64,000 nucleotides of DNA. Origin: Flammeovirga sp. EKP202 (GTDB taxonomy: Bacteria; Bacteroidota; Bacteroidia; Cytophagales; Flammeovirgaceae). Location of the stretch: the NCBI RefSeq assembly GCF_014534745.1, contig NZ_JACVVP010000004.1, positions 124,001 through 188,000 of the forward strand. The letters are read 5' to 3'. Positions 37,193 through 46,492 of this stretch are shown here, one piece after another. The first letter of the stretch is position 1; each line of letters opens with the position of its first letter. The notes beneath the pieces are model-generated. The model saw nothing but the letters and a program-made list of their open reading frames with translations. It made no database searches and had not been told where the DNA came from. The position numbers and the translations under genes are program-made.

Positions 37193-39478
37193 TTACTCTG
37201 CTTTTCTCTTTTTCTTCCTTTCTTCTCTTCGTTTTTTACGTTCAGCTTTTCGATTTTCCTTTTCTTCCGTGGTCTTCTTTTTGAAGATTTTATTAAAGAA
37301 CATTTCAACATCAGTGCCTTCTTTAAAATCTTCACAATCAAATGCATCAGATAGGTAATCGGGAAGGGCAGGGAAGTAGGTGAATAATTCTTTTGAAAGT
37401 TTTTTATCTTTTTGAGTTTCTTGAAGTGTTAGACCGGTAATAGGAAGTGCCAATTTACTTCCGCTACCATTTACTCCTGAATTAAAGTGAATTTGATTGG
37501 AAGAAGCACCCACTCTGGTTACCATCACTAAGTTGGGGTTAATACTTGCAAACCATGCATCACCATAGTTTTGAGAAGTACCCGTTTTACCTCCGATAGG
37601 AAGGCGAACCTTATATTTACTTCGCAGAGCAACACCCGTTCCTTCATTAATGGCTTTCTGAAGAATAGTCGACATTAAAATGGAAGTTTCTTCACTTAAC
37701 ACTCTTTCTGATTCTACATGATTGGCCTCATATATTTTTTTGCCATCTGTAGTTGTGATGCTTTTGATCCACCTTGGTTGTATTTTATAACCACCATTGG
37801 CAAAGGCAGCGTAAGCAATGGCTAATTCATAAATACTAGCATCTACAGTTCCTAAAGATGTAGAAGGATAATCTTTTAATTCTTCGCTGAATCCTAATTT
37901 TACCCATAGCTCTTCCAAGCGGTCAAATCGGATAGATTGATAAAGATTGACGGTAGGAATATTAAGTGATTTTACTAATGAAGCAGAAAGTGTATACATT
38001 CCACCCGATGTTTTGGAGTAGTTCTCAGGTTTCCACCCATCTTCTTCTTCAATTTCATTTTTGAGATATTTACAAGGAGGCATCCCTTTTTCCATAGCAG
38101 CTGCATAAAGAATGGGTTTAAAAGTAGATGCAAGCTGTCTTTTGGCCATGATTTGATCATAGGGGTGTGTTCTAAAATCAATACCGCCAACCCAAGCTTT
38201 AATAAAACCGTCATTGGGGTTGACCGCTAAGAATCCAGCATGAAGAAGTGAAAGCTCTTTTCTTATACTATCTTCTACACTTAAGTTTTCTACTTTTATC
38301 CCTTCCCAAGTGAAATACTCTCTTGATTTTTTGGCTTTAGGTTGTTCAAATTTTTGTGTAGCTGAAGTAACCAAACGTTCTAACTGTTTTTTACTAGCAC
38401 CATTTGCATACTGTTTATCTAACAGTTTCTGCATTGTTGATAAATGTTCTTGAAAGGCTAGAAGGGCATTATACTGTAATTTTGCATTAAGTGATGTCTG
38501 AATGATCAAACCATCTTTTTCTAAATCAAAATCAGTACTATTGGCCTTATTATACTCTTCTACAATTTCTTTTGCCTTCTTTTTAACGTGTACTAAGAAG
38601 TAGTTTGAAATACCTTCATTCTCAATGTTGGCGTAGTCTAGTTTTAAAGGCAAAACCTTCAAGGAATCATATTCAATTTTTGATAGAAGGTCGTATTTGA
38701 CCATCTGATTCATGACAACATTTCTTCTTTTTTGAGCATTTTCAGGGTATAATCTCGGGTTATAAAATGTATTTGCCTTTAAGATACCGATAAGGACTGC
38801 ACTTTCTTCAACCTTTAAATCAGAGACTTTTTTGTTGAAAAAGCGTTCAGAAGCCGCTTCAATTCCAAATAAATCTTCACCGAAAGGAACTGTATTTAAA
38901 TACATTCTTAAAATGTCCTCTTTGCTATAAAGTCTTTCTATTTGTTGGGCAATTTTTATTTCATTGGATTTATTGAAAAGCATAGAAAAAGGACCATAAT
39001 CCTTTCTCCCATACATATTTTTTGCTAATTGCTGCGTAATGGTACTACCTCCTCCACTGCTTTTATCACCTAAGATGATACTCTTAAATAAAACCCTTAA
39101 AACACTTCTAGAGTCCACGCCTTCATGTTCAAAATATCGAGCGTCTTCAGTAGCTACTAGGGCATTAATAAGATGTTTAGGAAGGTCTTCAAATTGAACA
39201 TTAGTTCTATTTTCTGCAAAGAATTTCCCAATAAGTATTTGATCTTCAGAGTAGACTGTTGAAGCCTCTTCGTTTTCATAACTTAATAGCTCTTCGTCAG
39301 AATATCCAGTGCCAAATGTTCCTGACAGGAAAAGAAGTATAAAGGAAACACCCATTAAACCTAGTCCAATGATAGAAAGGAAAATTGGTTTCTTATTTTT
39401 TAAAATATAAAAGTACAGGGCATGAAAGTTTTGATTGATGGTAGCAACCCACTTTTGTTTGTTGTTCGTAGTACTCAT
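37193..39478 (-). CDS. Class A penicillin-binding protein (transglycosylase/transpeptidase)
   Basis: A 761-residue bifunctional peptidoglycan synthase. One membrane helix (about 31-53) is followed by a GT51 glycosyltransferase domain (about 85-265) with TEDARYFEHEGVD and GGGSTITQQLAKN. The transpeptidase domain (about 390-680) has SxxK in LASTFKP (near 449), SLN in KSLNIPT and KTG in GKTGTSQNYGDAWF (near 631). The C-terminal 35 residues are almost entirely lysine, arginine and glutamate. This is a PBP1a-type enzyme acting in the periplasm. It is divergent from mdaB and converges on the Ere-like fusion gene. Confidence 0.95.
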   Translation of the reverse strand: MSTTNNKQKWVATINQNFHALYFYILKNKKPIFLSIIGLGLMGVSFILLFLSGTFGTGYSDEELLSYENEEASTVYSEDQILIGKFFAENRTNVQFEDLPKHLINALVATEDARYFEHEGVDSRSVLRVLFKSIILGDKSSGGGSTITQQLAKNMYGRKDYGPFSMLFNKSNEIKIAQQIERLYSKEDILRMYLNTVPFGEDLFGIEAASERFFNKKVSDLKVEESAVLIGILKANTFYNPRLYPENAQKRRNVVMNQMVKYDLLSKIEYDSLKVLPLKLDYANIENEGISNYFLVHVKKKAKEIVEEYNKANSTDFDLEKDGLIIQTSLNAKLQYNALLAFQEHLSTMQKLLDKQYANGASKKQLERLVTSATQKFEQPKAKKSREYFTWEGIKVENLSVEDSIRKELSLLHAGFLAVNPNDGFIKAWVGGIDFRTHPYDQIMAKRQLASTFKPILYAAAMEKGMPPCKYLKNEIEEEDGWKPENYSKTSGGMYTLSASLVKSLNIPTVNLYQSIRFDRLEELWVKLGFSEELKDYPSTSLGTVDASIYELAIAYAAFANGGYKIQPRWIKSITTTDGKKIYEANHVESERVLSEETSILMSTILQKAINEGTGVALRSKYKVRLPIGGKTGTSQNYGDAWFASINPNLVMVTRVGASSNQIHFNSGVNGSGSKLALPITGLTLQETQKDKKLSKELFTYFPALPDYLSDAFDCEDFKEGTDVEMFFNKIFKKKTTEEKENRKAERKKRREERKKKRKAE

Positions 39479-39635
39479 GAATGTATAATAAGCTAATATG
39501 ATTTGTTGGGGAACAAGAAGTAAAAATAAGCGTTCATTTATTTAAATCTAAAACTATAAGATTTCTTAACCTTTTGATTGCTAGAACCTTCATTAAAATC
39601 ATAAATAAACAAATTCAAATCTTCAATATTTGTTG

Positions 39636-39671
39636 AAACAAATTATTTGTTTTTACGTGTAATAATTTTTG
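39636..39671 (+). promoter_or_regulatory. Operator and promoter of the quinone reductase gene
   Basis: A perfect 7-3-7 palindrome AAACAAA-TTA-TTTGTTT (39636-39652) is preceded by a second dyad TTTGTT-GA-AACAAA (39629-39642). A -7-like element AATTTTTG (7 of 8) is at 39664-39671. The palindrome spans the -33 region and leads to a transcription start near 39678, in front of the ATG at 39708. A repressor binding here would block the promoter; the regulator (for example MarR or HxlR type) is unknown. Confidence 0.5.
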
Positions 39672-39707
39672 TGTACGATAATGAAGTCAATAGAAAACAG
39701 AAAGAAA

Positions 39708-40292
39708 ATGAAAAAGGTATTAGTCATCAACGGAGGACAAAAGTTTCTTCACTCTCAAGGTAGTTTGAATAGATCAATTGCGAATTTATCTATTGATTAT
39801 TTTAAGAATAGAGAAGGTTTTGAAGTCAAATCTACTTTTGTGGATGAAGACTATGATGTCAATGAAGAAATTGAAAAGTTCCTTTGGGCTGACATTATTA
39901 TTTATCATACACCAATTTGGTGGTTTTCTATTCCATTTGGATTCAAGCATTATCTTGATCAAGTATTGACGAATGGGCATAATAAGCTTTATGCTTCAGA
40001 CGGAAGGTCAAGTAAGAGTCCAAAATTGAATTATGGTAGAGGAGGATTATTACAAGGTAAGCAATATATCCTGACTACTTCATGGAATGCACCAATTGAA
40101 GCCTTTGAGTTAGAAGGTGAATTATTTGAGGGGACAAGTGTCGATAATGGACCGATGTATGGATTCCATAAAATGAATAGTTTCATTGGAATGGAAAAAT
40201 TGGCCACTTATCATTTATACGACGTGATGAAAGACCCTCAGGTAGAATCAGATTTTGAAAAGTATACTAAACTTTTAGATGAAGTTTTATAA
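39708..40292 (+). CDS. mdaB: NAD(P)H:quinone oxidoreductase, MdaB family
   Basis: A 194-residue flavodoxin-fold flavoprotein that reduces quinones by two electrons, protecting against redox-cycling compounds. It has the N-terminal KKVLVINGGQ strand and phosphate-loop region (GQKFLHSQGSLN), IIYHTPIWWFSIPFGFKHYLD and GMEKLATYH near the end, all as in MdaB. Start at 39708 matches where the fold begins and leaves about 30 bases of leader after the -7 element. The ATG at 39681 would place the start almost at the transcription start. Confidence 0.9.
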   Translation: MKKVLVINGGQKFLHSQGSLNRSIANLSIDYFKNREGFEVKSTFVDEDYDVNEEIEKFLWADIIIYHTPIWWFSIPFGFKHYLDQVLTNGHNKLYASDGRSSKSPKLNYGRGGLLQGKQYILTTSWNAPIEAFELEGELFEGTSVDNGPMYGFHKMNSFIGMEKLATYHLYDVMKDPQVESDFEKYTKLLDEVL

Positions 40293-40295
40293 AAT

Positions 40296-40324
40296 GTAGG
40301 GGTAGGTAATTTGTCTACCCTTAC
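40296..40324. repeat. Hairpin between convergent genes
   Basis: GTAGGGGTAG pairs with CTACCCTTAC (9 of 10 pairs) around nine bases. There is no T run, so termination is more likely by the next hairpin. Confidence 0.4.
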
Positions 40325-40330
40325 TATATA

Positions 40331-40370
40331 AAAAGCAAGGGCAACCTCAATTCGAGATTGCCCTTGTTTT
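40331..40370. terminator. Bidirectional terminator of mdaB and the aminotransferase gene
   Basis: CAAGGGCAACCTC and GAGATTGCCCTTG (one wobble) around AATTC, with A and T tracts at the two sides. Confidence 0.85.
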
Positions 40371-40393
40371 ATATTACAATATGTGATGTTGAA

Positions 40394-41638
40394 TTACTTC
40401 TTAGAAGCAGCAGCCAATTGAACACATACTGTTAATACACGCATAGCCAATTTGATTTCACCCATTGAAGGCAAAGTTGGAGCGATACGAATATTCTCAT
40501 CTTTAGGATCATTTTTGTAAGGGAAAGTAGCACCTGCTGCTGTTAATTTAACACCCGCTTCTGCTGCTAATTTTACCACTTCTTTAGCACATCCTTTTGG
40601 AACGTCAAGACTGATAAAGTAACCACCTTTTGGAACAGTCCAAGTGGCAATACCTTTACCGCCTAATTCTTTTTCTAAGATTTCAATCACTGCATCGAAT
40701 TTTGGAGCAATGATTTCAGCGTGCTTCTTCATATGTTTTTGAACTCCTTTGAAGTTCTTGAAGAAACGTGTATGTCTTAATTGGTTGATTTTATCAGGAC
40801 CGATAGTAGCCATTGATAAGTGACCTTTCATCCAGTTAATGTTATCCACTGAAGCACCCATACCTGCTACACCTGCACCAGCAAATGAGATTTTTGAGAA
40901 TGAACCATAGATCAATACTCTATTCTCAGTTCCCTTAGCTTTACAAGCTTCTAAGATGTTTTCTAATTCATCTTGATCTTTTGATAAGTGATGAACAGTA
41001 TAAGCATTATCCCACATAATACGGAAATCCTTTGCTGCAGTCGTCATCTTAGCTAAACGCTTCACTGTCTTTTTTGAGCAAGTGATACCTGTAGGGTTAG
41101 AATATTTAGGAACTACCCAAATACCTTTAATACTTTTATCTTCGGCAACCAACTTTTCTACTACATCCATGTCCGGACCTTTCTCAGTCATAGGAACAGT
41201 AATCATTTCAATACCGAAATGCTCACATACAGAGTAGTGTCTATCATACCCTGGAGAAGGACATAAGAATTTTACTTTATCTAATTTTCCCCAAGGCTTT
41301 TTGCTTTCAGGAAAACCATGAGACATTGCTCTTGCAATAGTATCATGCATTAAAGTAAGTGAAGAGTTTCCAGCTGCAATTACTTCATCTGTTGAAGAAA
41401 CCTCTAAGAAATCCTTGAAAATTTCTTTCATTTCAGGGATACCATCAAGACCTCCATAGTTACGAGTGTCTGCACCCGCTAAAGTTTTGTAGTCCTTAGA
41501 CGTTACTAAGTCCATCATTGGTAAGGATAAATCAAGTTGTTCTGTACCTGGTTTACCTCTTGTCATATCCAAAGCTAATCCTTGAGCTTTGTAATCTTGA
41601 TATTTCTTTTGTAGTTCTTTTTTTGTTAGTGAAGCCAT
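40394..41638 (-). CDS. Aspartate aminotransferase-like PLP enzyme (class I/II, type Ic)
   Basis: A 414-residue fold-type I aminotransferase resembling the Asp_aminotransf/MocR-like aspartate aminotransferases (pfam12897 group). It has the N-terminal DMTRGKPGTEQLDLS, GNSSLTLMHD, VVPKYSNPTG with the substrate/PLP asparagine, and PLP lysine K249 in YGSFSKISFAG. It probably interconverts aspartate and 2-oxoglutarate with oxaloacetate and glutamate. It is a single gene with a -7 element 40 bases upstream. Confidence 0.9.
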   Translation of the reverse strand: MASLTKKELQKKYQDYKAQGLALDMTRGKPGTEQLDLSLPMMDLVTSKDYKTLAGADTRNYGGLDGIPEMKEIFKDFLEVSSTDEVIAAGNSSLTLMHDTIARAMSHGFPESKKPWGKLDKVKFLCPSPGYDRHYSVCEHFGIEMITVPMTEKGPDMDVVEKLVAEDKSIKGIWVVPKYSNPTGITCSKKTVKRLAKMTTAAKDFRIMWDNAYTVHHLSKDQDELENILEACKAKGTENRVLIYGSFSKISFAGAGVAGMGASVDNINWMKGHLSMATIGPDKINQLRHTRFFKNFKGVQKHMKKHAEIIAPKFDAVIEILEKELGGKGIATWTVPKGGYFISLDVPKGCAKEVVKLAAEAGVKLTAAGATFPYKNDPKDENIRIAPTLPSMGEIKLAMRVLTVCVQLAAASKK

Positions 41639-41678
41639 TACATACTGATATTAAAGTATTTTACCTTTTTAACGACAT

Positions 41679-41686
41679 CAAAGCTA
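41679..41686 (-). promoter_or_regulatory. Candidate -7 element of the aminotransferase gene
   Basis: On the minus strand it reads TAGCTTTG, an exact TAnnTTTG match, ending 40 bases before the ATG at 41638. Confidence 0.45.
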
Positions 41687-41890
41687 TGAGTTATTTTTTA
41701 ATATTTAAATTATTAACATACATTTTTATTATATCTGTAATAGAATAATGTGATAGTAACGAATATTGAAAAAGGTGTTTGGTATATAACAGGTATTGTT
41801 ATAAAAATACTCTCTTAACTTGAATTCTTTGGGAATTAATTTCTCTGACTTCTAACCGTTAAACTCCTAAGGTCAAGGTCTTTTAAAATC

Positions 41891-41921
41891 AAAAAGAGGA
41901 CACTTCATAAAGCATCCTCCT
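41891..41921 (-). terminator. Terminator of the CHAT gene
   Basis: On the minus strand AGGAGGATGCTT pairs with AAGTGTCCTCTT (three wobbles) around TATG and is followed by TTTTTGATTTT. Confidence 0.7.
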
Positions 41922-41950
41922 TCCAAATTTTGATGTATAATTTTCTATTA

Positions 41951-44900
41951 TTATATCTTTCCTATCATAATAAAGGCACCCCAATATTTTGGTTCAGGGA
42001 ATTCTTCTCTAAGTTGCTTCTTCGCCATTGAGAAAGCAATTCTTTTATCGTGTCCTTCTTTCAACCATAAGTGATAAAAAGAAGTCATCAACTTTTGAGT
42101 GGCTACATCGGATACCTCAAACAAACTCATAATGATGTTATCAGCACCAGCCACTAAGAATGCTCTTTGTAAACCATAAACTCCTTCGCCGACTTTATTG
42201 TCACCTTTACCAGTTTCACAAGCAGACAATACCACTAGTTCTGTATTATCAAAGTTCAAGTTCATTGCCTCATAAGCTGTTAAAACACCTTCTTCTTTAT
42301 TGAAAGCATAAACATTGTCAGTGGCCATTAAGTCACCAGCATTTGTAAGTAATAAGCCAGATCTAAGTAAAGGATTGACTCCCTCTGCTTTTTTGAATAA
42401 TGATTGCGACTCTGTACTGATGTCGTCTAAGAAGAAACCGTGAGTAGCAATATGGAATACTCTTGGTGATTCTAATTCCTTAACTGCAGTTTCAGTTGCA
42501 GCTTTATTAAGGAAAACGGCGTCAATGGTATTATCTTCTGTTGAAAGCAACTTGTCCAACTCTTGAATCTCTTTGTATGTACCTGGTAACTGAGTGATAG
42601 CTCTTGGTGTATACTCATTATATTCTTCGGGTTTTAAGTCTTTATAAAACACGGGATTACCAAATAGTGAGATATTTCTATTATCACTTCTGTCCGCACT
42701 TTCATTCAGAATATCAAGAGTTGTAGAAGTCAATACAATATGACTATGATCGATGATATAGTCGCCTTTATCAATATCAACAGGAATAGATTCTAGGTTG
42801 ATTTGATTATAAACGCCATCAGCCGAGAAGTAAACCGTTTTATCGTTACCAATAATATCATAAATTGGTTTCCAGAATGCAGCATACGATTCATCATCAG
42901 GGAAACCGAAAATTAAGTTGTTTTTATAGAAACCTAAGTTTTCTGTTTCTAACAGATTTCCATTAGGAATAATTTTTACTATTGGAGTCGTCTTTGTTTT
43001 TGGAGTAATGATTAATGCAGCATAATTCACTGTGTCAGTGTAGATATTGGAAAACTGATTGAATCGTATAATTTCAATAGCTACCTCATTTTCTGCTAAA
43101 TTCTTTTGAATTGCTTTCCAACTTTGCTTTTTAGAACTTTGCTCGGAGAAAACACTTGATTTCTTTGATAATTCCTTCTCTAAAACATTAATATCTCTTT
43201 CCAAAGCTTTAACATTGATTCCTTCCGCAAGTTGTTGTTCATTGGTCAATGCAAAGGCTTTTGTAAGTGTTTCTTTCTTTTCAATCCATTCGTTGAATTC
43301 ACGAATCAAAACAGAATCATTACTTTGTAGAATTTGATTACGCACTTTTACAGATGAACTTAACAAAAGAGGTTTTGTTTCCAATGCGTAATTATACATA
43401 TCAGACTTCAACTTCTTTTTCTTCGATGCGAAAGCCAAATTGTAGTAGAAGTCATAATCTAACTTAATAGACTGCCAGTATTTTGATTTTTCTTTTGAAC
43501 TTAATACAGGGAAGTACTTCTCAATAAATTCGGTGTGCTCTTTCAAAGTAATTTTAGCATACTTTGTAGACTTATTGTAATTGCCATCACTATAATACGC
43601 TTGGGCCCTTTTTAATGTACTTTTAATGTACATAGGGTGACCTTTGTGGAATAATTTACTGTACGTCTTTTGTGCTTCAGTGTAGTACTCTTGTGCTTTT
43701 TCGAAGCCATTTCTTCTCATTTCAAGGTCCCCTAAAAGAAGCTTAATTTCAGCAGAGTTGGTATTGTTTTCATTTTTTAATTTTTCAACCCAAATATCAT
43801 TCGCTTCATTTAACAGGTCTTCTGCTTCATCGTATTTGCCTATCTCCATTTTGGCTAACGCATAGTTTTTCAACGCAAGTGCAAAAACAGGATTCTCTTT
43901 CCCTAGTTGAACGGCCACGATATCTACAGCATCCTTGAAAAGATACATTACATCGTTAGGATCATATCCCATATACAAGTCGATGAGAGCTAACTGCGTA
44001 TAACCTTTTGCCACTTCAATATGTCTTTCTCCATACAAGCTTTTGGCAATGGCAAGAGCTTTTTGTGTAAGCTCTTGTGCTTTTTCGTAGTTACCCATTG
44101 CAACGGCAATTTCAGCCTGTACCTCAAGGGTTTCAATGGATTGTTTTGCTTCTTCACCAAAAGTGTTGTAACTAATAGTATACGCTTTTTGAGCAATAGA
44201 ATCAGCTTCAATATATTCACCTTTTAGATAGGCCAATCGAGCTTTTTGTGTGTAAGGAACAATTAGTAATCGGCTATCCTCACCAAAAATATCTTTTCTA
44301 TGGTCAATTGATTTTTGGATGATATTTTCAGCTTGAGAGAAATATTCTTTTTGTAGATAAACAATAGCGTGGACATCTGCGAATGAAGAGGAAGCGACTG
44401 TTCCAGGTGATTTTCTTGATAATCTATTCGCTTTAGAAAGGTTGTCTGTAGCTTCATTAAACTGACCGGTGATTACTTGAAAACGAGCCGCAGTTTCTAA
44501 TGCTCTAGCATGTGTAGCATTTTGTGTTCCCTTTCTGTAAGTGTGTTTTTCATAAAGCTGTAACAACTCCGTGATTTCTTCATCTGCTTCAGTGTAATTT
44601 CCAAGATCTATGGCATAAGCGGCTGTACCTTGTAAACCTGCGGCATATTCTAGGTGATCTTTTCCATAGTACTCACCGTAAGCCTCTTTGATGCTTGCAC
44701 TTAATGAAGCAGCTTTTTCCGTTTCACCCATTAGTGAATAGTAGTTGGCTCTTTCTTTTTCAGCTTCAAGGCGTTTGTAGTGGTGAGGATTTAAGCGTGC
44801 TTCAATAATCGGTAAATGAACGTCGAATAAGTTATTCGCCTTTTCAAACTCATTCGAATACATCGTTAAGTAAGTGGCTTGTTCAACTTTTGCAATGTGA

Positions 44901-46216
44901 TACTGAAGAGCATCTTTACCTAATATTTTAATAATAGCCATGATATAAGCATCAAGTGAATTTTTGGCTAAATCTTGATCTTCTAAGGCTATACCTAACT
45001 TATATCTTAACTCTAAAAGAAGAATATATTCTTTATGGTTTTTAGGGATAATTCCATCATTTACGTCTCTCACTAATTCACTAGTAAGACGCAAAGATTT
45101 ATTCAAATTTCCTTTCAAATAATCATCTTTTGCCGTTAAGCGGTCAGATTTTGAACGGTTGATACTTTTTCTTCCAAAGTATAATGTTGTGTTTGTAAAG
45201 TATTCCCATTGTGTCTTATCTCCTTTATTACTGAAGCGTTGCCATGCATAATAGTCTACAAGGTCTTCTTGAATTTGGAAAAATACTTTATGGCTGATAC
45301 CAAGTACCCTTTCTGCTCTATAAATGTTTTTTTCAAGCATTTTTCGAGGTACCAAAGGATCAATTTTGTTTTCTATATAATTAAGTGTTCTCTCGTGGTA
45401 GTTGAGGATGTAGCTCACATCATCTACTCTTAAATTCTTCTTTATCCACTCTTCACTTACTTTCAGAAGACTATCTGCTCTAGCGTAATCACCACTTAAA
45501 CGGTACAATTTACCTTCCATTGTTAAGCTGTAAGCATGATCTCTTTTCAGACGATTTTGCTCTCGGTTGGTAAATTTTTTATTGATGAATCTGTTTCCTC
45601 TAAGCTCATAAACGTCTTTGGAGATACTATTGGCAAAGTCGAGACTTAATTTTTGATACTCAGGAATTACAGCCATAGCCGAGTCGTATTGACCTCTTTC
45701 TAAATAGATACCAGAGAGTACAGCTTTTTCGAGTTGTTGATAATCAAGTGATTTCGCAATGAATTTTTGAGTATTTGGATTACTTTCAATAATAGCCATT
45801 GCTTCTAAATAGAGATTAGAAGCACTCACAATATCAGAATAATCAATGTATAATTTACTCGCTAAAAGTAGGGCATAAGCTTGGCCAAAAGGTGCTCTTC
45901 TTCTTTTTTTAGCAAGTGTAATGAACGAAGAAACGGTTTCTTCAAATTCAGCAAGTTCAGACAAAGAAAGTTGGAAACTCGCTCTTTGTGCTAAAACTTC
46001 GATAAGAGCCGAATCTCTTCCTCTCGCTTTTCTTAAGGCTTTATTGTTCCAAATTAATGCTTTCTTATATTCGCCATCATCCGCATATTTTTGACTTACT
46101 CGAAGCAAATTGTCAATTTTTTTATTGACTTGATCAGCAAATGAGAGTTGTGTTGAAAAAAGCAATAATAGTACAGTCAAACACTTTATGAAAAATTGAG
46201 ATAATATATATTTCAT
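41951..46216 (-). CDS. Exported TPR protein with C-terminal CHAT (caspase-like) domain
   Basis: A 1421-residue protein. A Sec signal peptide (1-27, LLLLFSTQLSFAD) is followed by a long series of tetratricopeptide repeats (about 30-900) and a helical linker (about 900-1080). The C-terminal CHAT domain (about 1110-1421) is a caspase-clan protease fold with the expected dyad H1259 (HIATHGFF) and C1333 (LSACETGKG). Family features LFKKAEGVNPLLRSGLLL and GLQRAFLVAGA are present. CHAT-TPR proteins can be proteases or protein-interaction platforms; that this copy is exported is inferred from the signal peptide. Substrate unknown. It is transcribed alone, divergently from the Nudix-derived regulator. 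Confidence 0.92.
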   Translation of the reverse strand: MKYILSQFFIKCLTVLLLLFSTQLSFADQVNKKIDNLLRVSQKYADDGEYKKALIWNNKALRKARGRDSALIEVLAQRASFQLSLSELAEFEETVSSFITLAKKRRRAPFGQAYALLLASKLYIDYSDIVSASNLYLEAMAIIESNPNTQKFIAKSLDYQQLEKAVLSGIYLERGQYDSAMAVIPEYQKLSLDFANSISKDVYELRGNRFINKKFTNREQNRLKRDHAYSLTMEGKLYRLSGDYARADSLLKVSEEWIKKNLRVDDVSYILNYHERTLNYIENKIDPLVPRKMLEKNIYRAERVLGISHKVFFQIQEDLVDYYAWQRFSNKGDKTQWEYFTNTTLYFGRKSINRSKSDRLTAKDDYLKGNLNKSLRLTSELVRDVNDGIIPKNHKEYILLLELRYKLGIALEDQDLAKNSLDAYIMAIIKILGKDALQYHIAKVEQATYLTMYSNEFEKANNLFDVHLPIIEARLNPHHYKRLEAEKERANYYSLMGETEKAASLSASIKEAYGEYYGKDHLEYAAGLQGTAAYAIDLGNYTEADEEITELLQLYEKHTYRKGTQNATHARALETAARFQVITGQFNEATDNLSKANRLSRKSPGTVASSSFADVHAIVYLQKEYFSQAENIIQKSIDHRKDIFGEDSRLLIVPYTQKARLAYLKGEYIEADSIAQKAYTISYNTFGEEAKQSIETLEVQAEIAVAMGNYEKAQELTQKALAIAKSLYGERHIEVAKGYTQLALIDLYMGYDPNDVMYLFKDAVDIVAVQLGKENPVFALALKNYALAKMEIGKYDEAEDLLNEANDIWVEKLKNENNTNSAEIKLLLGDLEMRRNGFEKAQEYYTEAQKTYSKLFHKGHPMYIKSTLKRAQAYYSDGNYNKSTKYAKITLKEHTEFIEKYFPVLSSKEKSKYWQSIKLDYDFYYNLAFASKKKKLKSDMYNYALETKPLLLSSSVKVRNQILQSNDSVLIREFNEWIEKKETLTKAFALTNEQQLAEGINVKALERDINVLEKELSKKSSVFSEQSSKKQSWKAIQKNLAENEVAIEIIRFNQFSNIYTDTVNYAALIITPKTKTTPIVKIIPNGNLLETENLGFYKNNLIFGFPDDESYAAFWKPIYDIIGNDKTVYFSADGVYNQINLESIPVDIDKGDYIIDHSHIVLTSTTLDILNESADRSDNRNISLFGNPVFYKDLKPEEYNEYTPRAITQLPGTYKEIQELDKLLSTEDNTIDAVFLNKAATETAVKELESPRVFHIATHGFFLDDISTESQSLFKKAEGVNPLLRSGLLLTNAGDLMATDNVYAFNKEEGVLTAYEAMNLNFDNTELVVLSACETGKGDNKVGEGVYGLQRAFLVAGADNIIMSLFEVSDVATQKLMTSFYHLWLKEGHDKRIAFSMAKKQLREEFPEPKYWGAFIMIGKI

Positions 46217-46366
46217 AGTAGGCTATTTTGAAGTCCGTAGTATAATCTTTAGGAGTTAAAATGTTATTAAAATATAAATGTAAATAAAAATAAATAGATA
46301 ATCACCGGTTATTGCTTATTATGTATGAGTTTGTCCCGTTTTGTTATCTTTTTCGAATGAAAACTT

Positions 46367-46374
46367 TATATTTG
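46367..46374 (+). promoter_or_regulatory. Candidate -7 element of the Nudix-derived regulator gene
   Basis: TATATTTG matches TAnnTTTG exactly; TTTG at 46340-46343 lies 23 bases upstream and could be the -33 element. It gives a leader of roughly 110 bases before the ATG at 46493. Confidence 0.45.
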
Positions 46375-46399
46375 TAATTCAATTTCAGATTTGGATTAA

Positions 46400-46434
46400 A
46401 AAGATAATGTATTCTTAATTTATTAGTTATCTTT
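46400..46434. promoter_or_regulatory. Inverted repeat in the divergent CHAT/regulator region
   Basis: AAAGATAA and TTATCTTT are perfect 8-base arms separated by 19 bases, downstream of the -7 element. It could be an autoregulatory operator for the adjacent regulator or chance in an AT-rich region. Confidence 0.3.
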
Positions 46435-46492
46435 ATGGGAAGGAAAAGAAAAATTATAGTAAAATTCCAATCTTTAAAATAAGATTTAGAAT

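Larger units (their letters stand above)
41639..41950. other. Intergenic region between the CHAT gene and the aminotransferase gene, 312 bases
   Basis: It holds the CHAT terminator (41891-41921, minus strand) and a -7 element for the aminotransferase gene (41679-41686). The middle part is AT-rich and I saw nothing in it. Confidence 0.5.
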
